From a virus, in the IMG/VR virus record IMGVR_UViG_3300032282_001429, positions 1 through 23,217 of that record: 23,217 nucleotides of DNA; one strand, 5' to 3'. The first letter of the stretch is position 1, and every line of letters starts with the position of its first letter. A program made the position numbers and the translations under genes. Below, piece by piece: positions 6,731-14,663 of the stretch. The notes beneath the pieces were generated by a model. It was given only the letters and a program-made list of their open reading frames with translations. It searched no databases and was not told the origin of the DNA.

Positions 6731-7347
6731 TAGTTGCGGCGGTAGGCGCGATTGACGTGGGTTGAAATTCGGTGGGCAACAATGCCTGTGGACCTTGTGA
6801 CATCCACCTCGGCAAGTTCATTTTGAAGAAGATCATCAGCCATTTTCTCTTCTGTCAACGCTACATCATTCTTGCCATCAGACCTCAACCAATCGGCATA
6901 AGCCCCTTGGGCAATGTAGTCCTGCCATTCCTCAGGGATATTGGTCGAGGCATCCGTATAGGGTCCGTCCCAGTTCTTGCGATAGCTGACGTAGGCAGAT
7001 GTCGTGGAAGCCGATGTATCGTTGATTAGATGGGCTCCATCGTAAGAGACATAGAACTCAAGCTCGATGGACGAATACTGGTAGAAGGGCTGGTAAACTT
7101 TGTGAACACGGATAAACTTATCAATCGTGCTCTTGCCAACCTCCGTAAAAGGAATGATGTTATTGGTGATTGTACGAGACTCGCCAACAATCAACCAACG
7201 GGGCCAGAAATCGCAGGCTTCATAAGCCATCTTGGCTCGGCGATTGATGAACTCCTTGATGTTGGCTTGCGTATCCACAGTCGGAGACGTAATGCCACCA
7301 AGGGCCTTCACCCTATTGTAAATAGACGTATAGGAAACGTTTTCCAT
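6730..7347 (-). CDS. Putative head-tail connector/adaptor protein (205 aa)
   Basis: A 205-residue protein starting MENVSYTSIYNRVKALGGIT. It has an N-terminal helical segment with EFINRRAKMAYEACDFWPRW (residues ~32-51), a beta-rich centre with FIRVHKVY and EFYVSYDG, and a C-terminal helix around PEEWQDYIAQGAYADWLRSD. Length, a helical start and position between capsid and fibre genes match phage connector proteins that extend the portal, such as gp6- or gp11-type adaptors, but I do not claim a specific family. Its ATG overlaps the upstream stop (TAATG) and its stop overlaps the next start in the same way. Confidence is good for a structural gene and moderate for connector function. Confidence 0.65.
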   Translation of the reverse strand: MENVSYTSIYNRVKALGGITSPTVDTQANIKEFINRRAKMAYEACDFWPRWLIVGESRTITNNIIPFTEVGKSTIDKFIRVHKVYQPFYQYSSIELEFYVSYDGAHLINDTSASTTSAYVSYRKNWDGPYTDASTNIPEEWQDYIAQGAYADWLRSDGKNDVALTEEKMADDLLQNELAEVDVTRSTGIVAHRISTHVNRAYRRN

Positions 7348-7658
7348 TAGAGTTTGTTTACGGCCAAATGCGGAAAGCGTTTCTGATAATCCTTAATGAA
7401 TTCCTTGCTGGTGATTTCCTGATGGCCGTACTTGCGGCGCATATTAAACCATTCCCACGCAGGGGTTACCGAAAGATGGCGAAGGTTTTTGAACCCAAAC
7501 TTGGCAGCTTCCTCGCACTTCTTGGCGTGTTCAGCACAGATTTTCTCCCGATTGTTCTCAAGGTTCTGCTTTAGCTGAATACCCGTCGTTATCTCGCGGA
7601 TCAACGCACGGTTGATTTCGCCATCAGAATAACGAGGAAGTGCGGTGATGATGTCCAT
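7347..7658 (-). CDS. Hypothetical helical late protein (103 aa)
   Basis: A 103-residue, mostly helical, charged protein starting MDIITALPRYSDGEINRALI, containing KICAEHAKKCEEAAKFGF and ending HLAVNKL. I chose the ATG at 7658 because a further nine codons upstream to a GTG would lie inside a terminator hairpin. The chosen ATG directly abuts the T-tract of that terminator and has no Shine-Dalgarno, so it may be expressed from read-through transcripts or a leaderless one. It overlaps the connector start by TAATG. Function unknown; position suggests head completion or assembly. Confidence 0.6.
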   Translation of the reverse strand: MDIITALPRYSDGEINRALIREITTGIQLKQNLENNREKICAEHAKKCEEAAKFGFKNLRHLSVTPAWEWFNMRRKYGHQEITSKEFIKDYQKRFPHLAVNKL

Positions 7659-7693
7659 AAAAAAGCCCGTGCGGCATTTTACCACACGGGCTT
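7659..7693 (-). terminator. Rho-independent terminator after the major capsid gene
   Basis: On the minus strand AAGCCCGTG and CACGGGCTT form a perfect 9-bp stem around a 13-nt loop, followed by TTTTTT. It lies 22 nt beyond the capsid stop. It probably limits transcription of the downstream tail genes relative to the capsid gene. Confidence 0.85.
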
Positions 7694-7715
7694 AGGGTTT
7701 ATAGGCTAACAGCTA

Positions 7716-8693
7716 TCAGGTGACCGCTGTGATCTTGCCGTGGGCCAGCGGGCTGTGCACCTGAAGGGTCAGGGCGCAGTCCACATAGCCACGCTCACCA
7801 CCACCCTGATTCGGGACGCGGGTCGAGCCAAGGCTCAGCAGTTCCGCAACGCCGATGTAATTCGGGTTGAGGAGGTAGCCACGGGACGAGTCGGGGAGAC
7901 ACACGGGGTTGCCGTTGATCACCGTGATGATGCCGAAGTCGGAATCATAGGTGTTCACCGACAGGGTGATCTCCTTGTCCACCGCCATCTGATTGACGTG
8001 ATAGACGTTCTCGTTGCTGTTGTTGTCCGAGCGGGCAAAGCCCGACACCGTGCGACGGAGGGTCGTGCCAGCCACCAGCGTCAGGGCATCCACCGTACCC
8101 GTCTGGGTGAAGATGGAGGCGACGAGGCCGTTGAACACGTTCTCAGTCAGGGTCGTGCCGCTGCTGTTGATCGAAGCCGCCGGGGTACGGAAGTTCGACG
8201 GAACATCAGCCGGGCCGCTGGACTTGATCCAGTCGCCAAGACCGCGGCTCTGGTAACGGGCCGAAGCGCCGTCTTCAACCGAGCGGTCCTGATCGCCGCA
8301 CAGCGTCTTCTCGATGTCGCGCTTGGTCTCGCGGATCGCCTTGGCCTCGGCCTCAGCAATGCGGGCGGGACCAACGGACTCCACAGCCTGCTGAAGCTGC
8401 GAGACCATGTAGTCACGACGGAAGAGCTGGACGTAGTTGCCCAGACGCGCACGACCGGCAAACTTGTCGGTGTACGTCGAGATGTCCGCACCCTCCTGAA
8501 TGCCCGTCGAGGACGGGGAGGCAAGAACGTCCACAGTCCACTCATTGAAAGTGGCCGTAGCCTTGCTCTTGTTAGCAAGCGAGAGGACCGGGGTCTCCTC
8601 GGGAGCCAGAATTGTCAGAACGTCCGTCAGATCCTCGCGGTTAGAAACGCCAGAACCGGGATTGGTGATATTGTAGGTATTAGAAAAGGCCAT
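7716..8693 (-). CDS. Major capsid protein, SU10-like (DUF5309 family)
   Basis: A 325-residue protein beginning MAFSNTYNITNPGSGVSNRE, with PEETPVLSL at residues 31-39 and EWTVDVL at 51-57. This N-terminal pattern and the length match SU10-like major capsid proteins (DUF5309), which adopt the HK97 fold and build the icosahedral shell. Later parts include a helical spine (RIAEAEAKAIRETKRDIEKT) and strand-rich Thr/Val segments ending LAHGKITAVT. It follows the scaffold gene with a 2-nt gap and is followed by a strong terminator, the usual setting for the most highly expressed virion gene. No Shine-Dalgarno is visible, so translation may depend on coupling to the scaffold stop. Confidence 0.88.
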   Translation of the reverse strand: MAFSNTYNITNPGSGVSNREDLTDVLTILAPEETPVLSLANKSKATATFNEWTVDVLASPSSTGIQEGADISTYTDKFAGRARLGNYVQLFRRDYMVSQLQQAVESVGPARIAEAEAKAIRETKRDIEKTLCGDQDRSVEDGASARYQSRGLGDWIKSSGPADVPSNFRTPAASINSSGTTLTENVFNGLVASIFTQTGTVDALTLVAGTTLRRTVSGFARSDNNSNENVYHVNQMAVDKEITLSVNTYDSDFGIITVINGNPVCLPDSSRGYLLNPNYIGVAELLSLGSTRVPNQGGGERGYVDCALTLQVHSPLAHGKITAVT

Positions 8694-8695
8694 GA

Positions 8696-9784
8696 TTAGA
8701 TTTTGGTAAATTGAAGAGCGCGATATTTGGCGAAGTCCTTGTAACGTCCGGTTTTGTTAAACCGATCTGACAGGTCATTCAGCGCCCGGTTTTGACGAGA
8801 CTGCGGGAGCGAGGATTCTGTTGACTGGCTAACTACAGGAGACGGCGGGGAGAGCCGGGCCGTGGGCTTTGTCTCCACGGAACGGCGACCATAGATGCTG
8901 TTAGCAGCATGGGCCAGCAGGTAGGGCAATTGGGCGGCAAAGTCAGGAGCAATCTTCTGGATTGTCTTGACGTTGTTATCGCTCATCAACGCCTCGTACT
9001 GCTTGCGGACATCATTGTCCTCTCCTTGAAGCCAAGGAAGCTCAGTCTTAGCCTTTGTGGTAAGGAGTTCCTTCATCTGTTCACGGTCGGCAGACAACTT
9101 GATCTGCTTACCCTGATCAGGAATGAAGACATCCTTAGCCTTGCGGGCTCGACGGACAACTTCCCGAAGCTCGCGCTTGGTGTATTCCCTGCCGTTTTCG
9201 TTTGTCACAACGTCATCGGCAGCGAGATCTTCACTTCGATCCAAGTGATTCTCAGCCCATTCCATCACCTCCACGATCTCTTGATATTTGGAATCAAGTT
9301 CGTCCTTGGCTGTGACGTTGGCGTAGGGATTGTCTTTCACCTTCGCCTCAAATGAGGTTTCCTCGCGCTTGGCAATTTCTGCCTTAAGAGAAGCCAGTTG
9401 TTCCTCGGCAGCTTTCCGCTTGGCTGTCAGTTCCCCAAATCGGGCAACAGCCTTGCTACCGAGCTTCTGGGCAAGCTCCTTAAGCTCTGCCTCGCTCATG
9501 TTTTCCAAGTCAATATCCTTTGAAAGAACCTCCGATTCCTCACCAATCGGCTCCTCCTTAGGCTTCTCCTCAGGCTCTTCATTCCGAGGTTCATCCTTTG
9601 GGGGCTCCGATTCAGCGGGAACCGCCTCTGCGGGCTCTTGCTTAGGCTTCTGGGGCGATTTTTGCGCCTCCATAATCCCAGTAAGGGCCTTGAATCGGGC
9701 AGCAATAAGCTCGCTGCTCGACATATTCTTACCCACAGGTTTTTGGTCGGCGCCTGCGTTCGCCGTTTGGACTTCAGTAGACAT
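8696..9784 (-). CDS. Scaffolding-like protein (362 aa)
   Basis: A highly charged 362-residue protein. Residues ~44-88 are Pro/Glu/Lys-rich and disordered-looking; ~96-145 form a likely coiled coil (MSEAELKELAQKLGSKAVAR and on); further helices follow, with a Ser/Pro linker near the C-terminus and a basic terminal segment (DRFNKTGRYKDFAKYRALQF). This architecture, with its position directly upstream of the major capsid gene, is typical of capsid scaffolds, whose basic C-terminus contacts the shell. I chose the ATG at 9784 (MSTEVQTANAGAD); an in-frame GTG at 9838 would add 18 residues encoded inside a predicted hairpin leader. No protease motif was seen. Confidence 0.78.
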   Translation of the reverse strand: MSTEVQTANAGADQKPVGKNMSSSELIAARFKALTGIMEAQKSPQKPKQEPAEAVPAESEPPKDEPRNEEPEEKPKEEPIGEESEVLSKDIDLENMSEAELKELAQKLGSKAVARFGELTAKRKAAEEQLASLKAEIAKREETSFEAKVKDNPYANVTAKDELDSKYQEIVEVMEWAENHLDRSEDLAADDVVTNENGREYTKRELREVVRRARKAKDVFIPDQGKQIKLSADREQMKELLTTKAKTELPWLQGEDNDVRKQYEALMSDNNVKTIQKIAPDFAAQLPYLLAHAANSIYGRRSVETKPTARLSPPSPVVSQSTESSLPQSRQNRALNDLSDRFNKTGRYKDFAKYRALQFTKI

Positions 9785-9841
9785 TAGTGGTGCCGTCTTT
9801 ACGCCACGGGCATTGCGAAGCCCGTATTGTAGCACCACCTA
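9785..9841 (-). promoter_or_regulatory. Nested stem-loop leader before the scaffold gene
   Basis: On the minus strand an outer arm pair (TAGGTGGTGC at 9841-9832 and GCACCACTA at 9793-9785, one bulged G) encloses an inner hairpin ACGGGC-ttcgcaat-GCCCGT (9825-9806). The outer 3' arm touches the ATG at 9784. It may act as a translation control element; the pairing is seen, the role is inferred. Confidence 0.4.
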
Positions 9842-9842
9842 G

Positions 9843-10103
9843 CTACTGGGGTAGGCCCTGAGCCCGGCGCATAGCCCTCTTAGCCAAAAGGTCTGCATAT
9901 CCGCACAATGTGAGGATCTCGTCGTAAGCCTGTATCTTGCCACTAATCTCCCTAATGCGGCCTTCTGTGGCCCTAGGAAGCTGCCCAATGAGGCTTTCCC
10001 GGCCAGCAGCCACCCAGTCAAGGAAGTCGAGGAACTGATCGCGGTCAGCCAGAAACTTAATCTGCTCCTCAAGGGGGTGCTTCTGCCTGTTAAAAAAGTT
10101 CAT
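9843..10103 (-). CDS. Small helical late protein (86 aa)
   Basis: An 86-residue protein beginning MNFFNRQKHPLEEQIKFLAD, then DRDQFLDFLDWVAAGRESLI, predominantly alpha-helical and charged, ending in RRAQGLPQ. It lies between the DUF6321-like and scaffold genes, behind a 113-nt gap carrying an inverted repeat and a TTGACA hexamer. No membrane segment or metal site is present. Proteins at this locus in related phages are usually uncharacterised. It could be an assembly accessory factor, but nothing shows its role. Confidence 0.65.
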   Translation of the reverse strand: MNFFNRQKHPLEEQIKFLADRDQFLDFLDWVAAGRESLIGQLPRATEGRIREISGKIQAYDEILTLCGYADLLAKRAMRRAQGLPQ

Positions 10104-10109
10104 AAGTCC

Positions 10110-10139
10110 ATTACGCTACGTGTTATGAAATCATGTCAA
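10110..10139 (-). promoter_or_regulatory. Possible promoter for the 86-aa/scaffold/capsid unit
   Basis: On the minus strand TTGACA (10134-10139) is followed after 18 nt by CGTAAT (10110-10115), 6 nt before the ATG at 10103. The -35 is perfect and the -10 is weak. The -35 lies in one arm of a long inverted repeat, so a regulator binding the repeat could control it. Confidence 0.35.
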
Positions 10140-10167
10140 TTCTTCAGTATTGACATGGTTTCGTAAC
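10122..10167. repeat. Near-perfect 19-bp inverted repeat with 8-nt spacer
   Basis: Arms at 10122-10140 and 10149-10167 match in 17 of 19 positions, and both differences become G-U pairs in plus-strand RNA. Each arm contains TTGACAT read outward. It could be an operator dyad or an RNA hairpin, and lies in the only sizeable gap between portal and scaffold. Confidence 0.7.
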
Positions 10168-10181
10168 ACCCCCTCAAACTC

Positions 10182-10212
10182 CCCCCTTTCTTTTGGGGGT
10201 TTCTTTTATTTT
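10182..10212 (+). terminator. Terminator-like hairpin with plus-strand polarity inside the minus-strand late block
   Basis: CCCCC-TTTCTTTT-GGGGG is followed by TTTCTTTTATTTT, the order expected for a terminator on the plus strand. In the minus direction no T-tract follows the stem. No plus-strand gene lies upstream, so it could block antisense transcription or end a short RNA starting nearby. Confidence 0.5.
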
Positions 10213-10216
10213 GCGA

Positions 10217-10474
10217 TTAACAACCCCAAGCTCGCCGGGACCAATAGTTGGCAGAGAGCTTGCCCTCGCCGCCCTTGATGCCAGCGGAACGGGCGCAATA
10301 GGAAGCCTTGCGGGCGGGTTGATCCTTTTTGATCGACATCGAAGGATCGCCAAAACGAACCAACTTCACCTTATTCCCCACCTTGGCTAACACCGCAGAC
10401 TTCTTGGAACCGCCCGGTGTGCGCTTTGGCTGGTTGTACCCAGAAAACGTCATGCCGTGATACTTGATGCTCAT
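10217..10474 (-). CDS. DUF6321-like small phage protein (85 aa)
   Basis: An 85-residue basic protein containing MTFSGYNQPKRTPGGSKKSA, then AVLAKVGNKVKLVRFGDPSM, and ending GKLSANYWSRRAWGC. The order GYNxPxRTPG, KSAVLAK, KVKLVRFG and a C-terminal SAxYW matches small proteins I associate with DUF6321 in phage head modules. Function is unknown; basic residues and gene position suggest contact with DNA or the head-tail region. Its ATG overlaps the portal stop (ATGA), so it is translationally coupled to the portal. Confidence 0.7.
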   Translation of the reverse strand: MSIKYHGMTFSGYNQPKRTPGGSKKSAVLAKVGNKVKLVRFGDPSMSIKKDQPARKASYCARSAGIKGGEGKLSANYWSRRAWGC

Positions 10475-12564
10475 GTTTGAATAGCTTGAGTGTTGACCTG
10501 ACCCATCTGGGCAGGGGCTGTGCCGAGACGCCCAATCTGGGCGTTCTGCATCTGCTGCATGGCAAACTGATATTGCGTAACATACTTCTCAAGGCGGGCG
10601 CGGAATGCCTGATCCTGCTGAAGTCGTTGAGCAACATCAGGTTGCTGGGCATACTGCTGCACAACCTGCAAGGCAATCTGGGCACCATTGGGCCGGGCGC
10701 CCACCTCAATGCCAGCGTAAATCTTGGACAGGTCTTCCGTCACCTGCTTAACCACTTGCTGGGAAGCCTGTTCCGCAGGCTGAAGGATGGTATCCGCCAT
10801 CACGGGATCAATGTTCGTAGCCATAGCCTCCAGCAGGCTATCCGCATTGATGCGACCATTGCGGTCAAGCTGGAGTAGGCTGACAAACTGATTGAGGCGA
10901 GCCTCCTGAGTATCGGGGTCATTATTGGTGACATCAAAGTTAATCTTGATGTCGAAGTCCTCGTCAGGGTTGCCCTTGTCAAAACGCATGGGATCAGCCA
11001 CGCCCGTGACGCGGAAGAACACCTGATCGGGGCCAAACCGCTGGTAGCACTTGAACGCCAGCTTCAGAACATCCTGCGCGTGATTGAGGAACTTGTTGAT
11101 GAAGAATTGCTGGCGAACAGCCGAGAGAGGATTCAAGGCATTGAGGCCAACAATGTCATCCGCAGCCATGACCATTGTCTTCTCCATCTCAACAGAACCG
11201 GGATTGTACTGAGGAGTAGGACCAAACGCAATCTCACCCATGCGGCGCACAGGAATAAACCTACCGGGGCCAAAGTCCGTGGGAGCATTTCCCGCCATGT
11301 GCATGATGGGTGGGAGCGTAGCCATGCTGTTACGGTCGATGCGGCTATCCCGCTCGGCCTTCACCTGATCCTGCGGACCCTTCAGCAGGTCCGTGAACGT
11401 CTGAACCTCGTATAGACGCTTGCTGTCATTACTAAGACGAGTAACGACGAAAGGATAATCGTTGTAACCGTTGAGGAGTTCATGCTTCGCAAAGCCGGGG
11501 ATTTCGCCAATCCCAGAGAAGCGAGGATGGAAAACTGTAGCATAGATGCCTTCGCTTCCGTCCTCATGGTCAATAAGGCGCTGGAAGCCGTAAACGATTT
11601 CGATTAGTTCAGAAGCGTTGTACTGCTGGCGGTAACGCGCGTAGGACGTTCCGCGTGTGCCATAAACATTCTCAAGGTTGTAAGTGTTTACGCCCTTAAG
11701 ATGCTCAATGACATGCTTCGCCCACTCTGCATCCCAGCCATCGGAAGTGACGCGGGACAGGATTTCCTGCACCGTAAGGAATGTCCGATAGAAAACAAAC
11801 GGAGCTCGCTGGGGATTGATGCAATAGCTCGGAAAGAAAACATCCCCATCTGGGGCGCAGGTCTGAAGAAAAGGACGATCAACGGACATGCGGCTCACCG
11901 GAATCTCGCCTTCGCCTTTTTCGCGCAAATCCTTCAATGCCTTCTTTGCCCGATTGTCTTTTAGGTCTGGGTAAACGGACTTCAGCATTTCGATGACTTG
12001 CTCATCGTTCTTGCTGTCCATGATGATGTTTGCCAACTCAGGACTGGTCTGGTTGATCTGCTCAAGGTTTACCTTTTGCAGATAACGCTTTTCCATTCGC
12101 TCCCAGCCCACGTAGGTGATCATCAACCCACGTTCAAGGAAGTAGTTGCCAGCCAACTCCATCTCCTCGCGGAAACGGGGAATGTAGCTGCTCACCATCC
12201 ACTTCAAGAATGCGCTTACCACGCGAGCCCGGCCAGCATCAGACGACTCCACCGGGTAGGCTCGGATGTTCGCCTTGATCAAGGACGACATGAACAACGA
12301 AACGTAGTTGTTGATGCGCTCCTCAATGATGCGAGCCTCCGTATCAGAGGCCCCTTCCCACGGAAAAGCATCACCGCCATGCTTTCGCAAGTCAGCGGAC
12401 TTGCCCGGCCAATAACAACGACGACCATCGGAGCTGCTAACGCATTGATTAAAATACGTTGAAAGCTCGTTGAGTGTGCGATTGTATGCGCCCACCAGCG
12501 CAACAACATCAGGACCGTCAGGGGAGACGAACGTTAGGGCTTGTTGCTGCTTGGATTGTGACAT
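10471..12564 (-). CDS. Portal protein (697 aa)
   Basis: A 697-residue protein beginning MSQSKQQQALTFVSPDGPDV. It has the FPWEGASD motif (around residues 68-75) found near the N-terminus of many large podovirus-type portals, helical regions around residues 85-160, and a Gln-rich helical C-terminus (QQVVQQYAQQPDVAQRLQQD region) that could form the barrel. The portal forms the dodecameric ring at one capsid vertex through which DNA is packaged and which carries the tail. Position after the large terminase and before scaffold and capsid, and the length, agree. It shares a 31-nt overlap with the small upstream gene and ATGA with the gene downstream. Confidence 0.85.
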   Translation of the reverse strand: MSQSKQQQALTFVSPDGPDVVALVGAYNRTLNELSTYFNQCVSSSDGRRCYWPGKSADLRKHGGDAFPWEGASDTEARIIEERINNYVSLFMSSLIKANIRAYPVESSDAGRARVVSAFLKWMVSSYIPRFREEMELAGNYFLERGLMITYVGWERMEKRYLQKVNLEQINQTSPELANIIMDSKNDEQVIEMLKSVYPDLKDNRAKKALKDLREKGEGEIPVSRMSVDRPFLQTCAPDGDVFFPSYCINPQRAPFVFYRTFLTVQEILSRVTSDGWDAEWAKHVIEHLKGVNTYNLENVYGTRGTSYARYRQQYNASELIEIVYGFQRLIDHEDGSEGIYATVFHPRFSGIGEIPGFAKHELLNGYNDYPFVVTRLSNDSKRLYEVQTFTDLLKGPQDQVKAERDSRIDRNSMATLPPIMHMAGNAPTDFGPGRFIPVRRMGEIAFGPTPQYNPGSVEMEKTMVMAADDIVGLNALNPLSAVRQQFFINKFLNHAQDVLKLAFKCYQRFGPDQVFFRVTGVADPMRFDKGNPDEDFDIKINFDVTNNDPDTQEARLNQFVSLLQLDRNGRINADSLLEAMATNIDPVMADTILQPAEQASQQVVKQVTEDLSKIYAGIEVGARPNGAQIALQVVQQYAQQPDVAQRLQQDQAFRARLEKYVTQYQFAMQQMQNAQIGRLGTAPAQMGQVNTQAIQT

Positions 12565-12791
12565 GATTTGGCGCGGGAGATGGCGTTCTTTATGATACCA
12601 CAGACATACTCCCTAGTCCTACCAATGCGGTCGGCAAGCTCATCGGGGAAAATTTCCTCCGTTGAACGGGTTATACGCATCCTTTCAAACTCATAGTAAA
12701 TCAACCTGTCCGAGTGCTGGACAAGCCATTTGCTATTAAGAGTCTGATCAGGAATAATTTTGCAGGATTCGGTAGGACGTCCCCGCTTCAT
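12534..12791 (-). CDS. Hypothetical small basic protein (85 aa)
   Basis: An 85-residue protein starting MKRGRPTESCKIIPDQTLNS, containing DELADRIGRTREYVCGIIKN and a basic tail. The middle segment (~49-70) could be a helix-turn-helix, and a GRPT start is seen in some DNA-binding proteins, but this is a guess. A GAGG about 9 nt before the ATG supports the start. It overlaps the upstream gene by 44 nt and the portal by 31 nt, which is more overlap than elsewhere in the block, so confidence that it is translated is moderate. Confidence 0.55.
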   Translation of the reverse strand: MKRGRPTESCKIIPDQTLNSKWLVQHSDRLIYYEFERMRITRSTEEIFPDELADRIGRTREYVCGIIKNAISRAKSCHNPSSNKP

Positions 12792-13050
12792 CTGAAATAG
12801 CCTCTACGTGAACGCGTTTTCCAACCAGCTTTCCGCTAAGGCGCTTAGGGATTACCACGGGAATCTTGCCGTCCTTGCCATCAACCTTGCAATAAATCCA
12901 TTGCGGATTTGGAGCTTGAGAAATGCAGGTGGCTTCAAAGATGTTGGTCTGTTCAGGCGGCTTGGGCTTTTCAGGAACAGGGGCAGGATCGGGAACCCGC
13001 TCATAAACATCGGTTTTCTTGGCAGCAACCTTTGTTGCAAAGGTCTTCAT
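12748..13050 (-). CDS. Hypothetical Pro/Lys-linker plus beta-domain protein (100 aa)
   Basis: A 100-residue protein starting MKTFATKVAAKKTDVYERVP. Residues ~21-34 are a Pro/Lys linker (PDPAPVPEKPKPPE). The remainder has a strand pattern (FEATCISQ, WIYCKVDGK, KIPVVIP, GKRVHVEAI) that could be a small beta-barrel such as an OB or SH3-like fold. The start at 13050 overlaps the terminase stop (TGATG) and is preceded by a consensus AGGAGG 6 nt upstream, the clearest Shine-Dalgarno in the window. Position between terminase and portal suggests a packaging or head accessory role; function unknown. Confidence 0.7.
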   Translation of the reverse strand: MKTFATKVAAKKTDVYERVPDPAPVPEKPKPPEQTNIFEATCISQAPNPQWIYCKVDGKDGKIPVVIPKRLSGKLVGKRVHVEAISDEAGTSYRILQNYS

Positions 13051-14663
13051 CAATAACCTCCTTTGGTGGTTGTTTTGGTTTTAAGCAGATCAGGGAACAC
13101 GTAGATTGCTCGGCTTACAGCCAGATAGCGGATGACATCAATGGGATCCTTCCATGCTTCATCCAGCCCGCCTTCGGCTGTATATTCCTGCAAGGCGGAA
13201 ATGATGTTCTGGCACCTGTCCGAAATATAGAAATGCGGGCGGTTGATACTGTCGATTGGCGCTCCCTTATTGTAGGCCATCTTTGTTTGCAGGGCCTGCA
13301 AGCCATCCTCAATGTCCAAACCCGGCGCAGGGATGAAAGTCAGCCCGGCATCCATAAGGTCTTCTATAACGGACGATACGCCGCTTAACGTCTGATATTT
13401 GGCTGCACCAAGGCGAGGGTCAATGAAACGTTCAAAGATGACATCCTTCGTTTCCGCTTCGTAGCTGGTGATCAGGTCAACATAATCCTTGATGCCATAA
13501 CCCAGCCCCTTGGCCCCCTCACCGGAAGTCCATTTGCCGCCGTGCCATTTGGCCCAATCGCCAATGTTTGCATCCGGCCACTCACGGTAGACGTACCACG
13601 TATCCGTCTCATCCACCGCCACCCAAGCCATGAACCAGTTCTTTCGACCAGCCGGGTCGAGGATCATGTACTTGGTCTTGTTGCTCAGATCAATCTTCTC
13701 GTGCGGAATGACATTCACCTCGCGGCTGAAGTTGGGGAACTTCGTGGACATCGACTTGGTGGCGATGCCATACGCGCGGGTGAGGATCTCGTTCTCGGGC
13801 CTGTTGGCTAGGTCTTTGGCGATTCGTTCGTATCCGCCGAACGGATTGTCCTTGGAGTGGAAGTAGACGACGACCGCGTCACGATTCTTTGAACGCTGAA
13901 TGTAGGGGACTGATTTCCCGTCCAAGAGGTCGGCGGATTTCTCCACCAGCGTAGAAGCGCCTTGTACATAGTCTCTAACCACCTCCGTGTATCCATCAAT
14001 GGGAGTGAAAGTGACAAGTAGCTTACTGTTACGAGTAGCAAGACGAAACCTAAGAGTAGCGAGAAGCTCAGGACCAATAAGGTATTCGTCGCACCAAGCA
14101 CCAACATTAATCCAGTTTGGGGAACGGCAACCCAATTCGGCGCCCTCCAAAATCGTATCATTGTTAAGAAACTGCGCATACGTCTTGAAGATGATGGCGC
14201 TTTTGCTGTTGGGCAGAATGAGGCTCGACTTGCTGAAGCCGTTCTTGCGCGTGTAGGAAACGTTCTCCTCCGTGCCCAATACCTTTACCCGGTATTCCTC
14301 GGGCAAGGCATCATAGATAGCGCTCTGCTGCTGACGGATGGAAACATCTGCATTCTGGGCAAAGCACATGATGGTGGAGCCGGGATTCTCCACGGCAGCC
14401 TTCACCACCATGTACGCCGCCCAAGTTGTTTTGCCGCTGCGATTGCCACCGCTCACCAATATCTCGGACGTTGTGGCAAGGTATTCCTCCGCATCCTTCC
14501 AATGCTGGAGCTTCCAGCCATACCGATAGGGATCTCGTTTGCTATTTGCGATTGCCGAATGGTAGATGCCGTGGAGTTTCAGCACCTGCTGCGGCTCCAT
14601 CATCGCCAACTCCTCATCCGTGGGCGGCTTGAGGATTTCGTGTTTTTCCCAAATAATACTCAT
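13050..14663 (-). CDS. terL: Terminase large subunit (537 aa)
   Basis: A 537-residue packaging motor. Walker A is GGNRSGKTT at residues 72-80; Walker B is in INVGAWCDEY with D192/E193; the coupling motif is VTFTP at 217-221. The C-terminal nuclease (RNase H-like) has candidate acidic residues D336 (LDPAG), D415 (FIDPRLG) and D506/D509 (KDPIDVIRY). It would bind the portal, use ATP to translocate DNA into the prohead and cut concatemers. Length fits the family. Its ATG overlaps the stop of a 58-aa gene (ATGA), itself overlapping the small terminase-like gene, so the three are one coupled unit. Confidence 0.93.
   Translation of the reverse strand: MSIIWEKHEILKPPTDEELAMMEPQQVLKLHGIYHSAIANSKRDPYRYGWKLQHWKDAEEYLATTSEILVSGGNRSGKTTWAAYMVVKAAVENPGSTIMCFAQNADVSIRQQQSAIYDALPEEYRVKVLGTEENVSYTRKNGFSKSSLILPNSKSAIIFKTYAQFLNNDTILEGAELGCRSPNWINVGAWCDEYLIGPELLATLRFRLATRNSKLLVTFTPIDGYTEVVRDYVQGASTLVEKSADLLDGKSVPYIQRSKNRDAVVVYFHSKDNPFGGYERIAKDLANRPENEILTRAYGIATKSMSTKFPNFSREVNVIPHEKIDLSNKTKYMILDPAGRKNWFMAWVAVDETDTWYVYREWPDANIGDWAKWHGGKWTSGEGAKGLGYGIKDYVDLITSYEAETKDVIFERFIDPRLGAAKYQTLSGVSSVIEDLMDAGLTFIPAPGLDIEDGLQALQTKMAYNKGAPIDSINRPHFYISDRCQNIISALQEYTAEGGLDEAWKDPIDVIRYLAVSRAIYVFPDLLKTKTTTKGGY

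Noticed and set aside
7740-8699. 319-codon plus-strand frame opposite the major capsid gene
   Set aside because: Its span is almost exactly the capsid gene, which is clearly recognisable; the product is Arg/Val/Gly-rich, as expected of an antisense frame of biased codon use.
9839-10072. Alternative 77-codon frame in the 86-aa gene
   Set aside because: Ser/Leu/Arg-rich shadow; the other frame gives a well-formed helical protein.
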